64,000 nt of DNA from contig CAKZXA010000044.1 in the NCBI GenBank assembly GCA_937922045.1, positions 22,844-86,843 of the forward strand, in the 5' to 3' direction. The DNA is from an uncultured Acidimicrobiales bacterium. Lineage in GTDB: Bacteria; Actinomycetota; Acidimicrobiia; Acidimicrobiales; SZUA-35. The translations under genes and the position numbers were made by a program. Below are positions 49,925 to 57,200 of this stretch, in pieces (positions within the stretch are counted from its first letter, which is position 1; each line of letters opens with the position of its first letter). The notes beneath the pieces are model-generated. The model saw nothing but the letters and a program-made list of their open reading frames with translations. It was not told the DNA's origin and made no database searches.

Positions 49925-51433
49925 TCATCGTGTTGCTCTTTCCTCTTCGTCTAGATCGGACTTGATTTTCTGAAGCTGAGCGACGGCAGCATCGAGTTCA
50001 CGGTTGATCTCGTCGAGGCCGCCATCGTCTACGGGCCCCTTGCCGAGCAGGTCTTCCAGCGATTCGAGTAGACCGCCCAACTTGAGTGCGCCGAACATGA
50101 GGGTTGTTGACTTCAGGGTGTGGGCTGCTCGTCTCGCTATCTCCAGATCGGGCGAGGCCAGTTCGAGCCGTCTTGTGGCAGCCTCGGATAGCAGGACGTC
50201 GATGGCCTGACTAACCAGACCTCGTCCACCGAGGTCGTCGACGAGGCGATCGATCACCGACTGGTCGATGACAGATCGATCGGCACTGAGCCCATCACTG
50301 GATTGTTCGGTCTCGAGCTCGTTTGACGGCTTGATCCATTCGCTCAAGCAGGTATCGAGATCCTGCAAGCTCACCGGCTTAGCGAGGAAGCCTGAGGCGC
50401 CGGTGCCAAGGCATTCGTCGCGCGCCCAATCCGAGACACTCGCGGTCATCATCACGATCGGAGGGGGGTCGGTCACCTCACCGGCCTCTACCTTGGCCAG
50501 GAAGCGTCTGATGACGGACAACCCGTCGAGACCCGGCATGTGCCAATCCATCAGCACGAGATCGAACTTTTCGTTGAGGAGAAGGGCGAGTCCTTCTTCG
50601 CCCCCGGACGCCAAGACCGGATGGTGTCCGAGGCGTTCGAGCTGGCTCCGAGCGACGAGGCGGTTGACCTCAGTATCGTCGACGACCAGGATGGTGGCGC
50701 CAGTCGTCGCTGGGGCCGCAACCTCTTGGAGGTCTTGTTGCCGTCGGGCCGGTTCCACGGGAAGGTCGACGGTGAACGCCGATCCGGTGGGCGACGATGC
50801 GACCGTAATCTCTCCACCCATCAACTCCACCAGTTGGCTGGTAATAGACAGGCCCAGACCTGTACCTGAATGCTGGTGGTTGACGTTGGTTTGTTCGAAG
50901 GCGGCGAAGAGTTTTGGCAGATGTTCGGCATCGATCCCAGGCCCGGTGTCGGTGACCACAAACCTCAATCGCGATTCCGAACCGATGGAGGTTCGAACCG
51001 TCACAGAGCCGGTATCGGTGTACTTGATCGCGTTGGAAACGAGGTTTACCAATACCTGGCGAATGCGATGACCGTCGGCCCTTACCGCTAGCGGCACCTC
51101 ATCGTCGATAACGGTGCTCAGGTCAAGGCCTTTGGCTGCAGCATCGGTGGTGAAGGTGGTGACCACGTCTCGGAGCAGACTCCGAGGCGATACGGGGCTG
51201 ATGATGAGCTCGAGCTTGCCCGCATCGATGCGTGAAAGGTCGAGCAGATCATCGACGACGAGTTGCATAGCCGTGGCCTGCTGCTTGATCGAGGATGCCA
51301 GCTCGCTTTCCACAGGGGCGAGATTTGAATCAACCAGCAGCTCCGCTAGGCCGAGGATGGCATGGAGGGGTGCGCGCACCTCGTGGATGACGGAGGCAAA
51401 AAGGCGCAGATTTTTCGAAGACTCGGCCGTCAT
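49925..51433 (-). CDS. soluble hybrid histidine kinase with receiver and Hpt domains
   Basis: 502 residues, no sensor domain and no membrane segment. HisKA with His17 in FASVIHEVRAPLHAILGLAELL, HATPase_c with QVLVNLVSNAIKYTDTG and SGTGLGLSITSQLVELMGG. A receiver (about 245-365) has VVDDTEVNRLVA, LVLMDWHMPGLDG (phospho-Asp) and FLAKPVS. An Hpt domain (about 410-490) contains RRAAHTLKSTTLMFGA with its His. This is the composition of an H-NOX-associated phosphorelay kinase. First gene of the run, 13 bp upstream of the H-NOX gene. Confidence 0.9.
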   Translation of the reverse strand: MTAESSKNLRLFASVIHEVRAPLHAILGLAELLVDSNLAPVESELASSIKQQATAMQLVVDDLLDLSRIDAGKLELIISPVSPRSLLRDVVTTFTTDAAAKGLDLSTVIDDEVPLAVRADGHRIRQVLVNLVSNAIKYTDTGSVTVRTSIGSESRLRFVVTDTGPGIDAEHLPKLFAAFEQTNVNHQHSGTGLGLSITSQLVELMGGEITVASSPTGSAFTVDLPVEPARRQQDLQEVAAPATTGATILVVDDTEVNRLVARSQLERLGHHPVLASGGEEGLALLLNEKFDLVLMDWHMPGLDGLSVIRRFLAKVEAGEVTDPPPIVMMTASVSDWARDECLGTGASGFLAKPVSLQDLDTCLSEWIKPSNELETEQSSDGLSADRSVIDQSVIDRLVDDLGGRGLVSQAIDVLLSEAATRRLELASPDLEIARRAAHTLKSTTLMFGALKLGGLLESLEDLLGKGPVDDGGLDEINRELDAAVAQLQKIKSDLDEEERATR

Positions 51434-51511
51434 GGTCGAACTATCGGCCGTAAGCCTTGGAACTGAAGTGGACGACCGAAGTGCTCGGACCGCCGTTAAA
51501 CGCAGCCTGGC

Positions 51512-52942
51512 TTAGCGGAGCGAGATGCCGGCGGTCTTGGTTTCGAGGTACTCGTCGAGGCCTTCGTGGCCACCCTCTCGGCCGAGCCCTGAATCCTTCA
51601 TGCCGCCGAAGGGGACCGAGGCCGAGGTGGGGTTCACATCATTGATTCCAATGATGCCGAAACGCAGGGCCTCGAAGGCCTTGATGGCGGTCTTCATCGA
51701 GTTGGTGTAGACGTAGGCGGCGAGACCGTAGTGGGTGTCGTTGGCCAGCTCGATCACCTGATCGACGTCGTCGTAGATCACGACGGGGGCCACCGGACCG
51801 AACGTTTCCTCGCGGTACACCGTCATGTCCTCGGTCACGCCGGTGAGCAGGGTGGGGGCGTAGAAGAAACCCTGGTCGAGGCCGTCGTCGGTCAGGCGAT
51901 GACCGCCAACCGGCACATCAGCACCCTTGGCCCGTGCATCGTCGACCTGGGCCGCCACCTTTTCGACAGCAGCTTCGTTGACCAGAGGTCCAACCCCAAC
52001 GCCCTCTTCGAGGCCGTTGCCGGCCTTGAGCCCTGACACCCGCTTGGTCAGCGTGTTGATGAAGGCATCGGCCGCGTCCCGGTGCACGTAGAGGCGGTTG
52101 GGACTGATGCAGGCCTGTCCGGCGTTCAAGAACTTCAGGGCAGCGGCGCCCTTGGCCGCGTTCTCAGGGTCGGCATCGGGGTAGACGATGAACGGGGCGT
52201 GCCCACCCAATTCGACCGAAACTCGCTGGAGCGACTGCCCAGCCTTGGCCGCCAGCACCCGCCCAACGGCGGTTGAGCCGGTGAAGGTGAGCTTGGCCAC
52301 GCGCCTGTCGCTGGTGAACACGTCGCCGATGGGGGCCGGGTTAGCGGCGGTCACCATATTGATGACGCCGGGTGGTACCCCAGCGTCGGTGAACACGTCG
52401 AAGATGGCTTTGGCGCAGAGCGGCGTGGCCTCGGCCGGTTTGAGCACGATGGTGCAGCCGGCGGCCAGGGCGGGCGCCATCTTGCGGGTCAGCATCGACA
52501 TCGGGTAATTCCACGGGGTCACGGCCGCCACAACCCCGACCGCCTGGCGGATCGACAAGAACCGCTGGTCGGGCCGACCCGACGGCAGCCATTCTCCGGT
52601 GAGGCGCCTGGCCTCTTCGGCGAACCATCGGAGAAAGTCGGCTCCGTAACCAACCTCAAAGGTGCTGGCCCTGAGCGGCTTGCCCTGCTCTTTGGTCATG
52701 AGTTTGGCTAGCTCGGCGGATCGTTCGCCCATGATGCGCCACGCCTCCATGAGCACGTCGGCTCGGTGGTAGGTCGTGGTGGTCGACCACGACGCGAAGG
52801 CATCGTCGGCGGCGGCGATGGCGGCGAGGGCATCGTCGGCGCCACCGTCGGGCATCTCACCGATCTTGGCCCCGGTGGCCGGGTTGAAGACATCGAACGT
52901 CTGGCCCGACTGGGCATCTATCCACGCACCATTGATGAACAT
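51512..52942 (-). CDS. NAD(P)-dependent aldehyde dehydrogenase, succinate-semialdehyde type
   Basis: 476 residues, full length. Motifs are VTPWNYPMSM (Asn at 145), KPAEATPL (Lys168), FTGSTAVGR, VSVELGGHAPFIV with general base Glu244, and NAGQACISPNRLYV with nucleophile Cys278. ETFGPVAPV closes the active site. Similarity is to the GabD/succinate-semialdehyde dehydrogenase branch. On the same strand as the H-NOX run and 78 bp upstream of it, but probably a separate unit. A TACCAT box lies 6 nt before the ATG. Confidence 0.85.
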   Translation of the reverse strand: MFINGAWIDAQSGQTFDVFNPATGAKIGEMPDGGADDALAAIAAADDAFASWSTTTTYHRADVLMEAWRIMGERSAELAKLMTKEQGKPLRASTFEVGYGADFLRWFAEEARRLTGEWLPSGRPDQRFLSIRQAVGVVAAVTPWNYPMSMLTRKMAPALAAGCTIVLKPAEATPLCAKAIFDVFTDAGVPPGVINMVTAANPAPIGDVFTSDRRVAKLTFTGSTAVGRVLAAKAGQSLQRVSVELGGHAPFIVYPDADPENAAKGAAALKFLNAGQACISPNRLYVHRDAADAFINTLTKRVSGLKAGNGLEEGVGVGPLVNEAAVEKVAAQVDDARAKGADVPVGGHRLTDDGLDQGFFYAPTLLTGVTEDMTVYREETFGPVAPVVIYDDVDQVIELANDTHYGLAAYVYTNSMKTAIKAFEALRFGIIGINDVNPTSASVPFGGMKDSGLGREGGHEGLDEYLETKTAGISLR

Positions 52943-52948
52943 GCCCCG

Positions 52949-52954
52949 ATGGTA
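52949..52954 (-). promoter_or_regulatory. -10 element TACCAT, leaderless start
   Basis: On the minus strand TACCAT lies 6 nt before the ATG at 52942 of the aldehyde dehydrogenase gene. Confidence 0.4.
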
Positions 52955-52990
52955 GCGAGCCTCTGCGATTGGTTGAGAATCCGATTGCGA

Positions 52991-52996
52991 TAGGTT
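52991..52996 (+). promoter_or_regulatory. -10 element TAGGTT, leaderless start
   Basis: TAGGTT lies 7 nt before the ATG at 53004 of the Sel1-repeat gene. Confidence 0.45.
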
Positions 52997-53003
52997 TAGA
53001 ACG

Positions 53004-53537
53004 ATGTCGATCGGCGAACCAGTCAGTGATCAGCAAAGCGATGAAGCCAGTAGAAACGACGACGACTTTCGGGGTCCTCCAACCCAAGAGGAAGCGACGG
53101 CCTGGCGGTCGGCAGCCAAGGTTGGCAACGCCGATGCCATGTACAACCTGGGTCTGATTTGTTACCAGGAAGGTCAGCTCGTCGGGTCTGACAGCGCCGA
53201 GACATGGTGGGTTCTGGCCGCCAAGGAAAACCACACCGAGGCCATGATGAACCTCGGGCTGCTCCGCTATGAGCAGGATCGTGTCTTCGACGAGGACTCA
53301 GCCGAATCATGGTGGCTTCAGGCCGCCGAACTCGGCAATAGCGACGCCGCCGTCAACCTCGGCGCTCTTCGCCAGGCCCAGCAGCGGTTGCGAGGCGAGG
53401 ATTCGGCAGAGTTCTGGTGGGGCGTCGCAGCCGCCGCCGACAATGAGGATGCGGCCCACAACCTGGCGGTGCTCGACGAGGAGTTTCCATCCACGACGAC
53501 GAGTGTGCAACTCGGCCGACCCGACGAGGCCAGCTGA
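53004..53537 (+). CDS. Sel1-like repeat protein
   Basis: 177 residues, no signal. After a polar lead of about 25 residues it consists of four Sel1/TPR-like helical repeats of 36 residues. Each has a (G/N)(D/N)xDAMxNLGLLxYxQ-type helix followed by DSAE(T/S/F)WW.(V/Q)AA, with strikingly regular DSAExWW phrases. Such solenoids bind other proteins. It sits between the divergent aldehyde dehydrogenase and the convergent sensor kinase. No partner can be named. Confidence 0.8.
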   Translation: MSIGEPVSDQQSDEASRNDDDFRGPPTQEEATAWRSAAKVGNADAMYNLGLICYQEGQLVGSDSAETWWVLAAKENHTEAMMNLGLLRYEQDRVFDEDSAESWWLQAAELGNSDAAVNLGALRQAQQRLRGEDSAEFWWGVAAAADNEDAAHNLAVLDEEFPSTTTSVQLGRPDEAS

Positions 53538-53562
53538 GCCCAGCAGCCGGTGAGCCCAGGCG

Positions 53563-54846
53563 CTAGCGGGTGATGAGAGGGAAGCGAAGCACGAAGACTG
53601 TGCCGCTCGGTTCGTTGGCGTAAACATCGACAACGCCGCGATGCTCGCCCATAATGGATTGGACGATCCAAAGCCCGAGGCCGGTGCTCGATGTACCGCC
53701 AGATGCGGAGCGGCGGTACCGGTCGAAAATGCGTTCTGGGTTGATAGCACCCAGGCCGGGCCCGTTGTCGGAAACCGACACCCAGGCTTCGCCGTCAACC
53801 GGCTGGACCGATGCGTGAATGACCGACGTCCCCGAATTGGCCCGCCCGTGGTGAGCGGCGTTGCTCAGCAGGTTCGAAACGGCGTGACGAACCAGAACCG
53901 AATCGCCGATGATCTCGACCGGCCCGGAGGTCTCGACGGCCAGCCCCGGCACGGTTGCTTCGAAATCGGCGACCAGGTTGTCGAGCCGGAGTGGCTCGCG
54001 CCGGAGTTCAAGCTGGCTGGCGTCGATGCGCCCGGCCAGGAGGAGATCGTTGGCGCTCTCCGATGTTTGCCCGGCCACGGTCACCAGTCGACGAAGCTCC
54101 TCGCCAAGCTGGGCTGATCGGGGAGAGAGGTTTTCGCTGCTGAGCTGGCTCCAGCTGCGCAGAGCCGACTCGGCCAGTGCTCGCACTCGGCCGAGGGGCG
54201 TGCGGATCTCATGGGCTGCGGTGGCCAGAAACCTCTCCTCCCGATCGAGCGCCTCGCCGATGGGCTTGACCACCCGTCCGGCGATGAGCCAGGCCGCAGC
54301 TGCAGAGAGCAAGGTGAGCCCGAGGGCTGTGCCCCAAACCAGGAGCCGGAGGCGGGTGTGTTCATCCTGATGAACATCGGCGAGGGCCACGATCACGGCA
54401 CCCTCAACCGTTTCGAAGTCCCAAAACGGGGCGGCGGCTGCTGGCATGGTCTGGCCGCCGACGGTTATCGTGCCAATCACACCGACCTCGGCCTCATCGG
54501 CCAGAGCGAGGGGAAGCATTGGGACGGTGCTGGAGATGTCGGCGTTCTGATACAGAACATCCCCAGAGCGGGTGGCCACGAGAACGGCGTCGGCCGCCTC
54601 GTTCGCCATGTCGTCGACGATGCCTTCGACGATCCACTGACCCTGCTCGTCGGGATAGACGAGAGCGGCAAGACGCGAGGCGAGGCCCTGACGATACGCG
54701 TCGGCCTCATTCGCCCGAAGCCTGGCATCGACCAGGGTGGCCACGAGAGCCAGCCCACTCAGCCCTACCGCAGCAACCCCTGCGAGGAGCAGCGTCAACA
54801 TTCGTCGAAGGCGTAAAAGCTGGCTCGATGCCGATGGTGTGGTCAT
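53563..54846 (-). CDS. membrane sensor histidine kinase
   Basis: 427 residues from ATG 54846, overlapping the response regulator stop by 4 bp. Two membrane segments (about 18-38 and 168-190) enclose an exported sensor of about 130 residues (with MANEAADAVLVATRSGDVLYQN). HisKA has His212 in FLATAAHEIRTPLGRVRALAE. HATPase_c has VRHAVSNLLSNAAHHG, SDNGPGLGAI and TGLGLWIVQSIMGEH. An orthodox envelope sensor, co-transcribed with the response regulator and in line with the GH114 gene. Confidence 0.9.
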   Translation of the reverse strand: MTTPSASSQLLRLRRMLTLLLAGVAAVGLSGLALVATLVDARLRANEADAYRQGLASRLAALVYPDEQGQWIVEGIVDDMANEAADAVLVATRSGDVLYQNADISSTVPMLPLALADEAEVGVIGTITVGGQTMPAAAAPFWDFETVEGAVIVALADVHQDEHTRLRLLVWGTALGLTLLSAAAAWLIAGRVVKPIGEALDREERFLATAAHEIRTPLGRVRALAESALRSWSQLSSENLSPRSAQLGEELRRLVTVAGQTSESANDLLLAGRIDASQLELRREPLRLDNLVADFEATVPGLAVETSGPVEIIGDSVLVRHAVSNLLSNAAHHGRANSGTSVIHASVQPVDGEAWVSVSDNGPGLGAINPERIFDRYRRSASGGTSSTGLGLWIVQSIMGEHRGVVDVYANEPSGTVFVLRFPLITR

Positions 54847-55520
54847 GGGGCGGCTTTGCTCAATGAGTAACCGGCACCTCGTACCGTATGGAGCACGGGA
54901 GGATCGCCGAGCTTCTTTCGGAGCTGGGCGACCTTCACGTCGACCACATTGGACATGGGTTCGGCGAACTCGTCCCAACAGTGCTCGATGAGCTCGGTAC
55001 GGGTGACCACCCGGTTCGGGTTGCTCAAGAGGTAGCGGAGTACGGCGAACTCCTTGATCGTGAGGTTGAGGGGTTCGCCGTTTCTTGTGGCCACGAGCCG
55101 ATCCGGTTCGAGAGCCACATCGGCCAGCCGGAGCACGGTCGCTGGACCCACGGTGTGCTGAGCGGATCGTCGCGAGAGGGCATGGACGCGAGCCACCAGC
55201 TCTTCCATGGCGAAAGGTTTGATGAGGTAATCATCGGCGCCGGCGGCCAATCCGTCCACTCGGTCAACCACCCCGTCGAGGGCGGTTAGAAACAGGGTGG
55301 GGGTTGAACGGCCAGCCTCCCGCTCGGCCCGCAAGAGATGGATTGAGTCGCCATCGGGTACGTGTCGGTCGAAAACGAGAACATCGTAATCGTTCACAGC
55401 GAGGCGTTCTTCGGCGGCCGCCAGGTCGATGGCGAGATCAACGGCGTAGCCCGCCTCCCGAAGGAAGCGGGCTACCGCTGAGCCGATGTCTTGATCATCT
55501 TCGAGTACGAGGACTCGCAT
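54843..55520 (-). CDS. OmpR-family response regulator
   Basis: 225 residues. Receiver (1-118) with acidic EDD at 7-9, phospho-acceptor Asp51 in VLVFDRHVPDGDS and Lys in YLIKPFAMEEL. The winged-helix output (about 128-222) has LTIKEFAVLRYLLSNPNRVVTRTELI and ends VLHTVRGAGYSLSK. Partner of the downstream membrane kinase (4-bp overlap). It lies 38 bp after the GH114 gene on the same strand, so feedback control of that gene is plausible. Confidence 0.92.
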   Translation of the reverse strand: MRVLVLEDDQDIGSAVARFLREAGYAVDLAIDLAAAEERLAVNDYDVLVFDRHVPDGDSIHLLRAEREAGRSTPTLFLTALDGVVDRVDGLAAGADDYLIKPFAMEELVARVHALSRRSAQHTVGPATVLRLADVALEPDRLVATRNGEPLNLTIKEFAVLRYLLSNPNRVVTRTELIEHCWDEFAEPMSNVVDVKVAQLRKKLGDPPVLHTVRGAGYSLSKAAP

Positions 55521-55558
55521 GGTGACAGTCTAGGAAATTCGAGTAGGTGGAGGAGCGC

Positions 55559-56911
55559 TCAGCAGAACGAGCGGTCGAAGCCAGGGGTGACGTCCCTGTC
55601 GACGAACACGGTCGGGAACCGGCCGCTGTAGGTGGAACACACCGACTGGAATGCGTTGTAGTCGTACTCGACAACCACGATGTTGTCATCGTAGGCGTCG
55701 GCGAATACGTCGCATTCGGTGAAGAACCCGCACTGCTCGACAACAGCGAAGTCGAAGTCGATCAGCCCGTGCTGGTTGGTCTGGATAAGCTCAGCCGTGT
55801 TCTTCTGAGCCGCGGCCATGCCGAGACCATGGGTGTAGTCGACCAGCTTGATGGCAAAGTCGATGGCATCAGCCTGGTAGAACCGGTACGACGTCGGGAT
55901 GTGTGCGAGACGGGTGTAGGTGTCGAGGTTGTCGAACTCGACAGCGTCATAGCCCTTTTCGCTACAACCGTCGATCATCCGGTAGACGTGTTGCGCCGCT
56001 AGCTCACGGGTGTAGGCGGTGCGAAGGTCAACGATGCGCTCCGGCGCCCACTCGGGATCCTCGAAGGGCAGGAGAGCGGCCGCAGGCCAGTTGCCGGTCT
56101 CATCGATGCGGTTGACGTAGGGGTCGTCTCCCTGGGTCTGGAAGGCGTTGACGTAGCAGATGTTATAAAGGCCTTCGCTCCGGTCGGAGGCGAACCAGTC
56201 TCGGGACACGATGCCCACGTTTTCGGCCGGGTCGAGCGTCCTATCGCCACCGATCTGATAGTCGAAGTTGACGCCAGAAGGGGGAGGGGTAGCTGTGGTC
56301 GGCGGTGTCGGCGGGTCGGGATCAGGATCGGTAGTGCCTGAGAGGGTGAGCTTGAGATGGTCGAGTTGGGTTACATCCTTGCCGTCGTTCGATCCCCAGA
56401 TGGCGGTCACGTGGCCGTTGGTGTCGACGAACCGGCTCGCGTCAGCGACGACGATCGAGCCTTCCGCCCATAGCCATGACGGCATGGAGCGGTTATCGAA
56501 GACAGACACGGTCGCCCAGCCCGGGGCGCTGTGGTCTACGAGCGCGAGGTCCCACAAGCTCCAGCCGCCGTTCGGTCCGCGGTAGTTCAGGTCGATGGTG
56601 AGCGTGTCGCCCGAACCGTCCGGGTCCATCAGGAAAGCCGAGACGTGGCGTCGATTGCCGTCGGGAATGAACTCGACATAGCGTTGCCAGGAGTCCTGGG
56701 TGCCCGACTGATCCTTCACGTTCACGGCGGTAAAGGCCTGTCCCGAGCCGACGCCAGTTGTGCCAACGTCCGTCCAGAACCAGGTGACGTCGGCGCTCGC
56801 CGTCGACGTCATCGTAAGACTGAGGACCATCATCACCGCCAGCAGAACTGCGGCGGCGATGGTGCCGGGTGGATTGAGGCGCCTTGGTGTGTGGGTGTCT
56901 GGTGGAAACAT
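55559..56911 (-). CDS. secreted GH114-type endo-alpha-1,4-polygalactosaminidase
   Basis: 450 residues from ATG 56911. Signal peptide to about residue 40 (AAVLLAVMMVLSLTMTSTASA). An N-terminal beta domain (about 41-195) has paired strands such as WSLWDLALVDHSAPGW. After a Pro/Thr linker the GH114 barrel runs from FDYQIGGDRTL to the end, with VGIVSRDWF, YNICYVNAFQTQ, GYDAVEFDNLDTYTR (candidate catalytic acids) and AAAQKNTAELI, plus VVEQCGFFTECD. GH114 enzymes cut alpha-1,4-linked galactosamine polymers and form part of PelA. The product probably trims a cationic exopolysaccharide. Upstream of a two-component system on the same strand. Confidence 0.85.
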   Translation of the reverse strand: MFPPDTHTPRRLNPPGTIAAAVLLAVMMVLSLTMTSTASADVTWFWTDVGTTGVGSGQAFTAVNVKDQSGTQDSWQRYVEFIPDGNRRHVSAFLMDPDGSGDTLTIDLNYRGPNGGWSLWDLALVDHSAPGWATVSVFDNRSMPSWLWAEGSIVVADASRFVDTNGHVTAIWGSNDGKDVTQLDHLKLTLSGTTDPDPDPPTPPTTATPPPSGVNFDYQIGGDRTLDPAENVGIVSRDWFASDRSEGLYNICYVNAFQTQGDDPYVNRIDETGNWPAAALLPFEDPEWAPERIVDLRTAYTRELAAQHVYRMIDGCSEKGYDAVEFDNLDTYTRLAHIPTSYRFYQADAIDFAIKLVDYTHGLGMAAAQKNTAELIQTNQHGLIDFDFAVVEQCGFFTECDVFADAYDDNIVVVEYDYNAFQSVCSTYSGRFPTVFVDRDVTPGFDRSFC

Positions 56912-56917
56912 ATCGCA

Positions 56918-56923
56918 AACATA
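56918..56923 (-). promoter_or_regulatory. -10 element TATGTT, leaderless start
   Basis: On the minus strand TATGTT lies 6 nt before the ATG at 56911 of the GH114 gene. Confidence 0.4.
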
Positions 56924-56983
56924 ATGAACCGAACATGATGCGAACATGACGGCGCGCGGTCAGAAGGTTCCGCAACCGTCGCC

Positions 56984-56989
56984 TAGGCT
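56984..56989 (+). promoter_or_regulatory. -10 element TAGGCT, leaderless start
   Basis: TAGGCT lies 7 nt before the GTG at 56997 of the small zinc-ribbon gene. Confidence 0.5.
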
Positions 56990-56996
56990 TATCAGC

Positions 56997-57167
56997 GTGG
57001 ATGAAGCCGGAGTGGACGAAGCGAATGACCGGTCGCAGAACCGGCCATCAACACCGGATCGATGCGAGTCGTGTGGATCGCCTCAGGCCCGCACCTGGGC
57101 GACGAACGTCGGACCAGCCCTGCTGTGCCAGCCTTGTGCCACCTTGAACGACCTTGGCTGCCCCTGA
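56997..57167 (+). CDS. small zinc-ribbon protein
   Basis: 56 residues from GTG 56997, picked for the TAGGCT box 7 nt upstream. A polar N-terminus is followed by two CxxC pairs, CESCGSP and LCQPC, about 20 residues apart, which make a zinc-ribbon or rubredoxin-like knuckle. Between them ARTWATNVGPAL forms the intervening strand. Function unknown; it may bind nucleic acid or protein. It precedes the DNA polymerase gene by 33 bp in the same direction. Confidence 0.6.
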   Translation: MDEAGVDEANDRSQNRPSTPDRCESCGSPQARTWATNVGPALLCQPCATLNDLGCP

Positions 57168-57187
57168 CGTCACGACCCTCGATCAGC

Positions 57188-57193
57188 TAGTCT
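57188..57193 (+). promoter_or_regulatory. -10 element TAGTCT, leaderless start
   Basis: TAGTCT lies 7 nt before the GTG at 57201, which is favoured over the adjacent GTG at 57198 (4 nt). Confidence 0.45.
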
Positions 57194-57200
57194 CGACGTG

